DNA of 64,000 nucleotides, from assembly GCA_963825645.1 (NCBI GenBank), contig CAWGTT010000005.1, positions 62,001 to 126,000 on the forward strand, given 5' to 3'. The notes beneath the pieces were generated by a model that saw only the letters and a program-made list of their open reading frames with translations, was not told the origin of the DNA and searched no databases. Positions 1 through 8,273 of this stretch are shown piece after piece (the stretch's first letter is position 1; the number at the start of each line of letters is the position of its first letter). Source of the stretch: JADJPO01 sp963825645 (GTDB taxonomy: Bacteria; Actinomycetota; Actinomycetes; Actinomycetales; Kineosporiaceae). Both the position numbers and the translations under genes were made by a program.

Positions 1-1337
1 CGTCCGCCGCCTCCGAACGCGGCCTGAGCGTGGCCGTCCTGGAGCGAGACACCCGGGTCGGCGGCCGGGTCGGCACTGACCTGGTCGACGGCTTCCGGTG
101 CGATCGCGGCTTCCAGCTGCTCAACCCCGCCTACCCCGAAGCCCGCCGGGTGCTCGACCTGACGTCACTTGCCCTGCAGCCGTTCCCGGCCGCCATCGTG
201 GTCGGGACGGACGACGGTCCTCGCGTGCTCGGCGACCCCCGCCGGATGCCGCCCAGGCTGGTGCCCCGGGCGATGAAGGACTCGCTCACCGCCCTGGGCA
301 CTCTGCGCGAGAAGGCCGCGTTCGCCCGCTGGGCGCTGGGTTGCGCCCGCAGGGATGCGGACGACCTGCTCAGCGCCCCGGACCAGCCATGGGGGCGGGC
401 GATGGACGGGCTGGGCATCGACGGCGAGCTGCGCCGCGCTGTCCTGGAACCGTTCCTGGCCGGGACCCTCGCTGAGACCGACGGCTCGACGTCGCGGCGT
501 TTCGTCGAGCTGCTGATCCGCTCCTTCGTCCGCGGCCGGCCCAGCGTGCCCTGGCAGGGCATGCAGGCGATCGGCGACCAGCTCGCCGCCGCGCTGCCGG
601 ACGGCGTGGTGCACCTCGGCGCTCGTGTGAGCGAGGTGTCCGGGACGACGGTGGGCACCGAGGACGGCCCGCTCACCGCTCGGGCGGTGGTGGTCGCGTC
701 CGACCCGGCGACCGCTGCCCTGCTGACCGGAACGCCGGAGGTGGCCACCAAGGCGCTGACCACGTTCTGGCACGCCGTCCCCGGCGGCCATCGCGACCCC
801 GGCGCCGTGGGGCCCTTCGGGGCGAGCGCAGCCATCCACGTCGACGGCGAGCGTCGCTCGCCGCTGGCCAACACCGTGGTGCTCAGCGCCGCAGCCCGCG
901 CCTACTCCCCCGATGACCGGGCCCTGGTCGCCTCGACGATCCTCGGACCGCCATCGGCCGACCCTGGCCAGCCGACGTCCGAGGCGGGGGTACGGCATGA
1001 GGCGGCCCGGGTGTACGGCACGGACACCAGCGGCTGGGAGCTGGTCCACGTCCATGAGATCCCCAATGCGCTGACCTCCATGCCGCCGCCGCTCGACGTC
1101 CGGCGCCCGGTGGCCCTCGGCGACGGGCTGTTCGTCGCCGGCGACCATCGCGACTCGGCCTCGATCCAGGGCGCCCTGGTGTCCGGGCGGCGAGCGGCCG
1201 ACGCCGTCCTGGGACACCTCGGCATCCCGGTGCCGCCGCGACCGCCCCTGGACACCGTGCACGGGCGGCGCCGTCCGGTGACCTCGACGACCCTTGCGAC
1301 GGCCGGCGGTGCACCAGGCAGCGGCGATGCCCGCTGA
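1..1337 (+). CDS. FAD-dependent oxidoreductase (amine oxidase/phytoene desaturase-like), 5' partial
   Basis: The reading frame is open to the left edge (first full codon at base 3), so the true start lies outside the window. The N-terminal fragment reads SVAVLERDTRVGGR, the ADP-binding strand and the arginine-rich GGR turn that follow the Rossmann glycine motif of flavin amine oxidases; the GxGxxG itself is missing because of truncation. Near the C-terminus, DGLFVAGDHRDSASIQGAL is the second FAD-contacting segment, in which the Gly-Asp binds the flavin ribityl. A central LEPFLAGTLAE segment is typical of NAD(P)/FAD-dependent oxidoreductases related to protoporphyrinogen oxidases. The substrate cannot be told. 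Its stop overlaps the start of the next gene by 11 bases, suggesting translational coupling. Confidence 0.8.
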   Translation, partial: SAASERGLSVAVLERDTRVGGRVGTDLVDGFRCDRGFQLLNPAYPEARRVLDLTSLALQPFPAAIVVGTDDGPRVLGDPRRMPPRLVPRAMKDSLTALGTLREKAAFARWALGCARRDADDLLSAPDQPWGRAMDGLGIDGELRRAVLEPFLAGTLAETDGSTSRRFVELLIRSFVRGRPSVPWQGMQAIGDQLAAALPDGVVHLGARVSEVSGTTVGTEDGPLTARAVVVASDPATAALLTGTPEVATKALTTFWHAVPGGHRDPGAVGPFGASAAIHVDGERRSPLANTVVLSAAARAYSPDDRALVASTILGPPSADPGQPTSEAGVRHEAARVYGTDTSGWELVHVHEIPNALTSMPPPLDVRRPVALGDGLFVAGDHRDSASIQGALVSGRRAADAVLGHLGIPVPPRPPLDTVHGRRRPVTSTTLATAGGAPGSGDAR

Positions 1338-2067
1338 CGCGCCGACCATCCTGGCCACGTCGGGAGGCCTGCGGTACAACGCCGAGGGCCGTCGTCGGAT
1401 CGACCTCGCGCCCCTGGTGCACCACGGCGTCGAGCTGTCCGGCGTCCACGGGCGGGCGCCGAGGGTGTGCGCCGTCGGTACCGCGTCGGGGGACCAGCGC
1501 TGGTTCGCCGCCGAGCTCGACGAGGCCGCACGCGGCGCCGGGTTCGCGCTGAGCCACCTGCACCTGTTCGCCATGCCGAACATCGAGGACGTCGAGGGCC
1601 ATCTGCTGAACCAGGATCTGGTCTGGGTGGGTGGCGGCTCGGTGGCGAATCTGCTCGCGGTCTGGCGGGTCCACGGTCTGGATGAGGTGTTCCCCCGGGT
1701 CTGGGCGGCCGGCGTGGTGCTCGGCGGGGTGAGCGCCGGATCGATCTGCTGGCACGTCGGCGGTGTGACCGACTCGTTCGGCCCGGACCTGCGTCCGGTC
1801 ACCGACGGCTTGGCGATGGTGCCCTACGGCAACGGCGTGCACTACGACTCCGAGGCCAGGCGCCGCCCGTCGATCCAGGCGCTGGTCGCCGACGGACTGC
1901 TTCCCAGCAGCTACTGCACCGATGACGGGGTGGGTCTGGTGTACCGGGGCACCGAGATGGTCGAGGCGGTCGCCGAGGTCGACGAAGCGGGCGCCTATCT
2001 GGTGGAGCGCGGGCCTTCCGACGGCGGCGTCATCGAGCACCGGCTGGACGTGCGTCGCCTCCGCTGA
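1327..2067 (+). CDS. Peptidase E / S51-family serine peptidase
   Basis: A 246-residue protein of the cytosolic S51 family (dipeptidase E-like, classically Asp-X dipeptidases with a class I glutamine amidotransferase-like fold). The nucleophile elbow GVSAGSICW places the catalytic Ser at about residue 136, and it is preceded by the conserved GGGSVANLL glycine loop. The ATG at 1327 gives the usual family length and starts inside the upstream oxidoreductase. An earlier in-frame ATG at 1294 would add eleven residues with no family match. The pair with the upstream FAD enzyme looks co-translated. A 9-bp hairpin follows the stop. Substrate specificity is not inferable. Confidence 0.85.
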   Translation: MPADAPTILATSGGLRYNAEGRRRIDLAPLVHHGVELSGVHGRAPRVCAVGTASGDQRWFAAELDEAARGAGFALSHLHLFAMPNIEDVEGHLLNQDLVWVGGGSVANLLAVWRVHGLDEVFPRVWAAGVVLGGVSAGSICWHVGGVTDSFGPDLRPVTDGLAMVPYGNGVHYDSEARRRPSIQALVADGLLPSSYCTDDGVGLVYRGTEMVEAVAEVDEAGAYLVERGPSDGGVIEHRLDVRRLR

Positions 2068-2095
2068 ACGGCCGCCGCGGTCCCGACCGCCCGGA

Positions 2096-2117
2096 GGCCG
2101 TGGGGTCACCCACGGCC
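2096..2117. terminator. Hairpin between convergent genes
   Basis: A perfect 9-bp inverted repeat (ggccgtggg / cccacggcc) with a 4-base loop lies 28 bases past the peptidase E stop and downstream of the convergent Gfo/Idh gene. There is no T-tract on either strand, as is common in high-GC actinobacteria, so a bidirectional intrinsic terminator is an inference from position and stability. Confidence 0.6.
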
Positions 2118-2173
2118 CCCTCACCAGAGCCGGTTTCGTCCGTCATGGCGGGGTTCTGGTGACCCCCGACCGA

Positions 2174-3262
2174 TCACGGGGTGCGACCGAGCTCCACGAC
2201 GCGGCGATGCGCTGCACTGACCCGGGCCGCGTCGATGACCTCCAGCACGTGCACCGCGTCACGAGGATCGACCGGCATCGCAGCCTGGCGTCGCTTCGGT
2301 TCCGGCTCGGCGAGGGCGGCCAGCACAGCCGGGTACAGGTCGCCAGGGCCTCCGGGTGCGGTGGGCACGGGGCGGCGTTCCCTGCCGGTGACCAGCCAGC
2401 CGGTGCACCCGGGCGCGTCGTCGAACCCGAAGACGTGCTGCTCGGCCTCGAACTGTGTGACCACGTAGGCCGCGTTCGCGCCGAGCACCCGGGTCCGCGG
2501 TCCGGGCGCAGCGGCCACGGAGCTGGCGATGAGATGGCTGCGCACTCCCCTGAGGTGCTCCAGGCTGAGGAAGACCTCGTCCTCGGCCGGTGTCGTCCAG
2601 GCGGACACCTCGGCGTAGACCGAGCGCACCGGACCGAAGAGCGCGACGACCGAGTCGACCAGGTGCGGACCGAGGTCGAGCAGGATCCCGCCACCCTCGT
2701 GCGGCGGGGCGTTCTCCCGCCAACGGTCCTTGGGCACCGGACGCCAGCGCTCCCAACGGCGCTCGAACCGGTGCACACGCCCCAGCGGACCCGACTCGCC
2801 CTGGGCGAGAAGCGTTGCCAGAGTGAGGTTCTCGGCGTCCCAGCGACGGTTCTGGAACACGGTCAATGGTATCTGTGCCGACGTCGCGGCGGCGACAACC
2901 CGGGCTGCGCCGGCAGCGTCGACGGCCAGAGGCTTGTCGACGACGACCGGAACACCGGCGGCGATGCAGGCCAGAGCCCCGGTGACGTGTGCGCCGCTCG
3001 CTGTGGCCAGCACGGCCAGGTCGACGTGGCGCAGTGACCGCCCTTCGGCGAGCGCGCCCTCCACGGTGTCGACCACCTCGGCGCCGGGCAGATCCTCTTT
3101 CACCTGGGCAGCCCGCTCGGGGTTCGCGGTGACCACGACGGACGGCGCGGCACCGGCCGCCGAGAGCAAGGGTGCGTGGATGCCGCGACCGGCAGATCCA
3201 TAGCCGACCAGCAGCACCCTGGGCACCGAACCGGCGGCCGGGGTACGCGGTCCGCTGGTCAT
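2174..3262 (-). CDS. Gfo/Idh/MocA family oxidoreductase
   Basis: A 362-residue NAD(P)-dependent dehydrogenase of the Gfo/Idh/MocA fold. The N-terminal Rossmann motif is VLLVGYGSAGRG (about residues 16-27). The catalytic-lysine motif appears as VVVDKPLAVD, a variant of the usual EKP. A C-terminal alpha/beta substrate domain contains GGGILLDLGPHLVDS, where the Asp and His are the family's usual catalytic residues. Members act on sugars, inositols or related polyols, or reduce biliverdin-like compounds; the substrate is not predictable here. The start lies only 4 bases from the MMPL stop upstream on the same strand, so the two may share a transcript, but a functional link is not evident. Confidence 0.85.
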   Translation of the reverse strand: MTSGPRTPAAGSVPRVLLVGYGSAGRGIHAPLLSAAGAAPSVVVTANPERAAQVKEDLPGAEVVDTVEGALAEGRSLRHVDLAVLATASGAHVTGALACIAAGVPVVVDKPLAVDAAGAARVVAAATSAQIPLTVFQNRRWDAENLTLATLLAQGESGPLGRVHRFERRWERWRPVPKDRWRENAPPHEGGGILLDLGPHLVDSVVALFGPVRSVYAEVSAWTTPAEDEVFLSLEHLRGVRSHLIASSVAAAPGPRTRVLGANAAYVVTQFEAEQHVFGFDDAPGCTGWLVTGRERRPVPTAPGGPGDLYPAVLAALAEPEPKRRQAAMPVDPRDAVHVLEVIDAARVSAAHRRVVELGRTP

Positions 3263-3266
3263 GCGG

Positions 3267-5546
3267 TCAGGGCTCCCCGCGCGCGAGCCGGCTCGGCCAC
3301 CAGATCCGCCGCCCGATGTCGTGCGAGAGCGACGGTACGAGCAGCGAGCGCACCACGAAGGTGTCGATCAGGACGCCGAAGGCGACGATGAACGCGATCT
3401 GCGCCAGGAAGAGGATCGGCAGCACACCGAGGGCCGCAAACGTCGCCGCCAGTACGATCCCGGCACTCGTGATGACTCCCCCGGTGACGGCCAGCCCCGC
3501 CAGGATGCCGCGCCGGGTACCGAGCCGGATCGACTCCTCCCGCACTCTGGTCATCAGGAAGATCGAATAGTCGATGCCGAGCGCGACCAGGAAGACGAAC
3601 CCGTACAGGCTGACCGTCGGGTCGGAGCCGGGGAAGTCGAACACGTAGTTGAAGACTAGGGCCGAGGCACCCAGGGTGGCCGCGAACGACAGCACGTTCG
3701 CCACGATGATGATCACCGGGGCGACGATTGCCCGGAGCAGGAGAGCCAGGACCACGAAGATCACCGCGAGGATGATCGGGATCACCCGGTTGCGGTCGGA
3801 CTCGGACAGGTCCAGCACGTCGAGATTGGTGGCGGTGGTACCGCCCACCAAGGCGTCCGGGCTGACGGCGTCCAGCCCCGCCCGCAGCGTACGCACGGTG
3901 TCGTAGGCGGCCGGTGAGTCGGCGGGGTCGGACAGGGTCACCTGCAGCTCCACCAGGCCGTCGACCTCCTTGGGCGGCAGCTGGGCCTGGGCGGCCGGGT
4001 TCAGCGGCGCCCCGGGCGGGGCGTCGACGGTCCAGGCGGTGGACGCGACACCGGCAGTGGCCGCTGTCGTCTGCTGCAGCGCCTGGGCCTGGTCGGCCGG
4101 GCCGATGATGATGCTCGGGCTACCGGATCCGCCAGGGAAGTGCTCGGCCAACGCCTCGTCGCCGGTGACCGACTCGACCGCGGTCAGGAAGGTGTCGGAC
4201 TGCTTGACCCCCTCGGCCTTGAGGGTGGGCAGGAAGGCCGCCAGGGCGAGCAGGGCCAGCGAGGTGAGCACCCAGACCCGTCTCGGGTGGGCCCCGACCA
4301 GCCGGGCCACCCGGGCCCAGATGCCCTTGGTCTCCGGGCCCTCGCTGCCCGGGCGGGGCACTGCCGGCCAGAACACCCAGCGCCCGTGCATGCCGGGCTT
4401 GTTCCGACCGAACAGAACCAGGACGGCGGGCAGGAAGGTCAGCGCCGCGAGCATGGCCGCGGCGATCCCGATCGCCCCGACCGGCCCCAGCCCCTTGGTC
4501 GGCCCGAGGTCGGAAAGCAGCAGGCAGAGCAGGCCCAGGATCACGGTCGCACCGGAGGCCAGGATCGGCTCGAAGGCGCGCTTCCAGGCCAGCCACATGG
4601 CCTCGTACCGGTCGCTGTGCCGGCGCAGCTCCTCGCGGTAGCGGGCGACCAGCAGGAGGGCGTAGTCGGTCGCCGCCCCGATGACCAGGATGGACAGGAT
4701 GCCCTGCCCCTGGCCGTCGAGGGTGATCACCTCGTTCTTGGCCAGGAAGTAGACGACCACGCTGGCCAGGGTGAGGGCGAGCAGCGCCGAGGAGAGCACG
4801 AACAGGGGGACGACCGGGCTGCGATAGACGATGAGCAGGATCACCAGCACCGCGCTCAGCGCCACCCCGAGCAGGATGCCGTCGATGCCTCCGAAGGCCT
4901 TGACCAGATCGGCGACGGTGCCCCCCGGCCCGGCGACGTACACCCTGGCACCGTCCGTGGCCAGTACGTCGTCCGCCGCGCGGATCGTATCGACCGAGCG
5001 CATCAGCGGGCTCTCGCCGTCCGCCAGGGTCGCCCCGAAGTCCTGGATGTCGAAGCTGATCACGGCCAGGGCCGCCTTGCCGTCCTGGGACGGCAGCACC
5101 GGGATGGGGCCGGGGGCGAGGAAGTCGCCCACGGTGACCGCGGGGTTGTCCTTCACCTCGACCTCGAGCGAACCGATCCGCTGGGTGAAGTCCTGGACCG
5201 CCGTGAGCTGCGCCGGTGTGAGGTCGGTGTCACTCTCCAGCAGCAAGAACGCCGGGAACGTCTGGGCGTCGGCGAACTTCAGCCTCAGCTGCGAGGCCTG
5301 GTTGGACTCGGCGTCGGCGGGCAGGAAGGAGGAGGCGTCGTTCTCCTGAACCTCGGACAGCTTGCCCGAGTAGGGCCCGCCGAGCCCGCCGAGGGCGAAC
5401 CACCCGACGAGCAGGCCCAGGGCGAAGACCCATCGCCAGCGCCGCACCCAGCCGGGACGAGCCGGTAGGTCGGCGTCCAGGTCACGCGGGGGGACGGGAG
5501 CGGGCTTGGCGGCCTCATCGGTATTGCGGGGGTGGTCGACGCTCAC
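3267..5546 (-). CDS. MMPL family (RND-type) membrane transporter
   Basis: A 759-residue MMPL-type RND transporter. It shows a cytosolic N-terminus, a first membrane span (WVFALGLLVGWFALG), a large extracytoplasmic domain, five more hydrophobic spans, a short central cytosolic region, and then the pattern repeated: a second external domain and spans ending in AFGVLIDTFVVRSLLVPSL. This duplicated 1+5 layout is the family architecture. Actinobacterial members export lipids, siderophores or drugs. It is divergent from a MarR regulator 70 bases away, which suggests regulated drug or lipid export; the cargo is unknown. The ATG at 5546 is the only reasonable start. Confidence 0.9.
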   Translation of the reverse strand: MSVDHPRNTDEAAKPAPVPPRDLDADLPARPGWVRRWRWVFALGLLVGWFALGGLGGPYSGKLSEVQENDASSFLPADAESNQASQLRLKFADAQTFPAFLLLESDTDLTPAQLTAVQDFTQRIGSLEVEVKDNPAVTVGDFLAPGPIPVLPSQDGKAALAVISFDIQDFGATLADGESPLMRSVDTIRAADDVLATDGARVYVAGPGGTVADLVKAFGGIDGILLGVALSAVLVILLIVYRSPVVPLFVLSSALLALTLASVVVYFLAKNEVITLDGQGQGILSILVIGAATDYALLLVARYREELRRHSDRYEAMWLAWKRAFEPILASGATVILGLLCLLLSDLGPTKGLGPVGAIGIAAAMLAALTFLPAVLVLFGRNKPGMHGRWVFWPAVPRPGSEGPETKGIWARVARLVGAHPRRVWVLTSLALLALAAFLPTLKAEGVKQSDTFLTAVESVTGDEALAEHFPGGSGSPSIIIGPADQAQALQQTTAATAGVASTAWTVDAPPGAPLNPAAQAQLPPKEVDGLVELQVTLSDPADSPAAYDTVRTLRAGLDAVSPDALVGGTTATNLDVLDLSESDRNRVIPIILAVIFVVLALLLRAIVAPVIIIVANVLSFAATLGASALVFNYVFDFPGSDPTVSLYGFVFLVALGIDYSIFLMTRVREESIRLGTRRGILAGLAVTGGVITSAGIVLAATFAALGVLPILFLAQIAFIVAFGVLIDTFVVRSLLVPSLSHDIGRRIWWPSRLARGEP

Positions 5547-5583
5547 TATCGCTCTCTCCGCTGTCGGGTCATAGGTCAGCAGG

Positions 5584-5634
5584 CTGAACGTTCGGGTCTG
5601 AGATTACCGTGACGGTGTGACACCGCACGTTCAG
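5584..5634. promoter_or_regulatory. Candidate MarR operator between mmpL and marR
   Basis: The divergent intergenic region holds a perfect short palindrome cggtgt-g-acaccg (5613-5625) that overlaps the GTG start of marR. A wider inverted repeat, ctgaacgt (5584-5591) and acgttcag (5627-5634), surrounds it. MarR proteins bind dyads of this size in shared promoters, so this is a plausible autoregulatory and mmpL-repressing operator. Binding is inferred. Confidence 0.45.
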
Positions 5635-6084
5635 GAGCCGCCCGGTGGTCTGGGCGCCGAGGAGATCGGCACCTGGCCCACCGGTCGGCTGCTGTCCAGC
5701 GCGGCTCGGCTCGTCGAGCACGACTGGAACCTGTACCTCGCGCGATGGCAGCTCAACCACGCGAGCCTCGGCGTGCTGCACGTGCTGCTCGCCGGACCGA
5801 TGACCCAGCGGGAGCTGGCCGGCTATGTCCAGGTGGAGGACCAGACGATGAGCCGGATGGTCGAGAAGCTGGAGCGCTGCGGGTACGTCGAACGGCGGCT
5901 GGACGGCATGGACCGCCGCAGACGTCGAGTCAGCCTCACTGCGCTCGGTCGGCAGACCTGTCTGAGCGCCAGTGACGTCCGGCGTGCGGAGGAGTACTTC
6001 TCGGCCGTGGCGGATCTCGAGGGGTTCCGCCAGGCCCTGATCGCCGTGATCCGCGCTCGCTCCGAACGCCGCTGGGGACCGTAG
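5617..6084 (+). CDS. MarR family transcriptional regulator
   Basis: A 155-residue MarR-type winged-helix dimer. The recognition part reads MTQRELAGYVQVEDQTMSRMVEKL, followed by a wing with the acidic-basic turn RRLDGMDRRRRRVSLT, the family's DxRxxxxxLT pattern. A GTG at 5617 is used as start; no better downstream start exists. It is divergent from the MMPL transporter, the classical arrangement for a ligand-responsive repressor of an efflux gene. It probably also represses itself through the palindrome that overlaps its start. The ligand is unknown. Confidence 0.88.
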   Translation: MTPHVQEPPGGLGAEEIGTWPTGRLLSSAARLVEHDWNLYLARWQLNHASLGVLHVLLAGPMTQRELAGYVQVEDQTMSRMVEKLERCGYVERRLDGMDRRRRRVSLTALGRQTCLSASDVRRAEEYFSAVADLEGFRQALIAVIRARSERRWGP

Positions 6085-6093
6085 TCTGGATCA

Positions 6094-6906
6094 GTGGCGG
6101 AGCAGGTGACCGAACAGGTGGACGCGCAGGTGGCCGAGGGGGCGGGCGTCCCGACTGGCGGCCGGAGTGGCGACGTGGCGTTCGAGGTCGTCGGGCTGGG
6201 CTCGGGTGCCGGCTTCGTCGACTACCGGCAGGCCTGGGATCTGCAGCGAGCAGTTCACGCCCGGGTCAGCTCTGGCCGGGCGCCGGACACGGTGCTGCTC
6301 CTCGAGCACTCGCCGGTGTTCACGGCCGGCAAGCGCACCGAACCTCATGAGAGGCCCGTCGACGGCACCCCGGTGATCGACGTGGACCGTGGCGGCAAGA
6401 TCACCTGGCACGGACCCGGGCAGCTGGTCGGCTACCCGATCGTCCGGCTCGAACGGCCGATCGACGTGGTCGGTTATGTCCGCAAGCTGGAGCAGGCCCT
6501 GATCGCGATCTGCGCGGACATGGGAGTGCAGGCCGGGGTCGTCGCGGGCCGTACCGGAGTCTGGCTGCCCGCGGACGACGAGACGGCGGTGGTCGGAGCG
6601 GCGCCCGCTCCCCGGCAGGCACCCGTCGGCGGCCGTCGCGAGCGCAAGATCGCCGCGATCGGGATCCGGGTGGCGCAGGGCGTGACCATGCACGGCTTCG
6701 CGATCAACTGCAACCCCGACCTGAGCTGGTTCGGCCGGATCATCCCGTGCGGCATCGACGACGCGGACGTGACCTCCTTGAGCGTGGAGACCGGCCGCGA
6801 CGTGACGGTCGACGAGGTGGTCCCGCTCGCCGAGCGTCACCTGCGCCGGGTGCTCACTCCTTCGGGCACCGCCACGTTGGGAACAACCACTTCGGGCACG
6901 GCGTGA
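6094..6906 (+). CDS. lipB: Octanoyl-[acyl-carrier-protein]:protein N-octanoyltransferase
   Basis: LipB moves octanoate from ACP to lipoyl domains, the first step of lipoate synthesis in the cytosol. Family motifs seen: GGKITWHGPGQLVGYPI, the catalytic Lys185 in ERKIAAIGIRV, and the catalytic Cys219 in FGRIIPCGIDD. Two features are unusual. A roughly 20-residue Ala/Pro/Gly/Arg-rich insertion precedes the lysine motif. A low-complexity Thr/Ser/Gly tail is encoded by the edge of the repeat cluster described next, and the stop codon itself lies inside a repeat. The length, 270 residues, exceeds the 215-235 usual for the family. The start is a GTG ten bases after marR. lipA follows 220 bases downstream. 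Confidence 0.95.
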   Translation: MAEQVTEQVDAQVAEGAGVPTGGRSGDVAFEVVGLGSGAGFVDYRQAWDLQRAVHARVSSGRAPDTVLLLEHSPVFTAGKRTEPHERPVDGTPVIDVDRGGKITWHGPGQLVGYPIVRLERPIDVVGYVRKLEQALIAICADMGVQAGVVAGRTGVWLPADDETAVVGAAPAPRQAPVGGRRERKIAAIGIRVAQGVTMHGFAINCNPDLSWFGRIIPCGIDDADVTSLSVETGRDVTVDEVVPLAERHLRRVLTPSGTATLGTTTSGTA

Positions 6907-7011
6907 CGTTGTGCCCGCTAGACGGGCACGGCGTGACGTCGTGCCCATCCCCGCCCACGGGCACGGCGTGACGTTGTGCCCGCTAGACGGGCACGGCGTG
7001 ACGTTGTGCCC
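6894..7011 (+). repeat. Four copies of a 23-bp hairpin-forming repeat between lipB and lipA
   Basis: Four near-identical 23-mers, each with arms gggcac and gtgccc around an 11-base core (ggcgtgacgtt), lie at 6894-6916, 6924-6946, 6959-6981 and 6989-7011. Copies 1, 3 and 4 are identical; copy 2 has one core change (gtc). All face the same way. Start-to-start spacings are 30, 35 and 30 bases; copies 1-2 and 3-4 are joined by the same 7-base linker gctagac. A decayed half copy is visible at 6864-6880 inside lipB. The first copy contains the lipB stop codon. Each unit can fold into a 6-bp stem. The function is unknown. Confidence 0.9.
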
Positions 7012-7126
7012 ACCGCGGGGTGGGGCCCCGCGACCCCAGAACCCGGACCCTGGGGCAGGGCGGGACGGCGATCTCGCGCGTAGGCTTGAAGACCGCGTGC
7101 CGCAGACCACCAGAGGAGGAACCGCC

Positions 7127-8056
7127 GTGTCGGTCACACCCGACGGACGACGCCTGCTGCGCATCGAGGCACGCAACGCCGAGGTGCCGATCGAGCGCAA
7201 ACCGCCGTGGATCCGCACCCGGGCGAAGATGGGACCGCAGTACCACGAGCTGACCGCCCTTGTGAACAACGAGGGCTTGCACACGGTCTGCCAGGAGGCC
7301 GGATGTCCCAACATCTTCGAATGCTGGGAGGACCGGGAGGCGACGTTCCTTATCGGGGGGTCCGCCTGCACCCGCCGCTGCGACTTCTGCCAGATCGACA
7401 CCGGCAAGCCGGACCCGCTTGACCTGGACGAGCCGCGCCGGGTGGCCGAGTCGATCCGGACCATGGAGCTGCGGTACGCGACCGTCACCGGGGTAGCCCG
7501 CGACGACCTGGACGACGAGGGCGCCTGGCTGTACGCCGAGACGGTCCGGGCCATCCATGAGCTGAGCCCGGGCACCGGTGTCGAGATCCTCACCCCGGAC
7601 TTCTCCGGGCGTCCCGAGCTGCTCGGCCAGGTCTTCGACGCCGCTCCTGAGGTGTTCGCGCACAACGTCGAAACGGTCCCCCGGGTGTTCCGGCGGATCC
7701 GGCCGGCCTTCAGCTACGCCCGCTCCCTCGACGTGATCACCCAGGCCCGCGTCGCCGGCATGGTCACCAAGTCGAACCTGATCCTCGGCATGGGCGAGAC
7801 ACGCGAGGAGGTCTCGCTGGCGCTGAGTGACCTGCACTCCGCCGGCTGTGACCTCATCACGATCACGCAGTACCTGCGACCGAGCAGCCGGCACCACCCG
7901 GTGGAGCGCTGGGTGCACCCCGAGGAGTTCGTCGCCCTGCGCGAGGAAGCCGAGCAGATCGGCTTCGCCGGGGTGATGTCCGGCCCGCTGGTGCGCTCCT
8001 CGTACCGGGCGGGCCGACTCTGGGCCCAGGCGAAGGCCCAGCGCGAGTCTGTCTAG
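7127..8056 (+). CDS. lipA: Lipoyl synthase (radical SAM)
   Basis: LipA inserts two sulfurs into octanoylated lipoyl domains using two [4Fe-4S] clusters. Both are visible: the auxiliary-cluster cysteines C55, C60 and C66 (CQEAGCPNIFEC) and the radical SAM motif C81xxxC85xxC88 (CTRRCDFC). The C-terminal RSSY that supplies a serine ligand to the auxiliary cluster is also present (LVRSSYRAG). The GTG at 7127 is chosen because an AGGAGG lies 8 bases upstream (7114-7119) and gives 309 residues. The frame is open further upstream, but only through the hairpin repeats. It pairs with lipB to make the cofactor of 2-oxoacid dehydrogenases such as the AceE complex at 57-59.5 kb. Confidence 0.96.
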   Translation: MSVTPDGRRLLRIEARNAEVPIERKPPWIRTRAKMGPQYHELTALVNNEGLHTVCQEAGCPNIFECWEDREATFLIGGSACTRRCDFCQIDTGKPDPLDLDEPRRVAESIRTMELRYATVTGVARDDLDDEGAWLYAETVRAIHELSPGTGVEILTPDFSGRPELLGQVFDAAPEVFAHNVETVPRVFRRIRPAFSYARSLDVITQARVAGMVTKSNLILGMGETREEVSLALSDLHSAGCDLITITQYLRPSSRHHPVERWVHPEEFVALREEAEQIGFAGVMSGPLVRSSYRAGRLWAQAKAQRESV

Positions 8057-8087
8057 TTGCAGGAGCGGTCGGCGTCTCCATCCCGTT

Positions 8088-8215
8088 CATGATCCCCGTG
8101 AGAGGAGACAGGTGGCTGCCATGACTGCGCCGAGGCGACCGTTTCCCTTCACTCACGGGGATCATGAGGTCTGATCACGCGGATCACGGGGTCTGATCAC
8201 GGGGATCATGGGATC
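8088..8215. repeat. Inverted repeat plus three tandem 22-23-bp units downstream of lipA
   Basis: A perfect 16-bp inverted repeat has arms at 8087-8102 (catgatccccgtgag plus a leading t) and 8152-8167, separated by 49 bases. The right arm is the first of three tandem units of 22-23 bases, starting near 8151, 8174 and 8196, each carrying a variant of atcacggggatcatggg followed by tctg or tctc. The core gatcacgggGATC is itself partly palindromic. The sequence is unrelated to the repeat upstream of lipA. It may act as a transcript-end structure for lipA or be a REP-like element; the function is not known. Confidence 0.85.
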
Positions 8216-8273
8216 TCACTGACGCACGGGCGACCGCCCCCGGCACGCCCCCGGATCCCCGTATCCTGACCCC

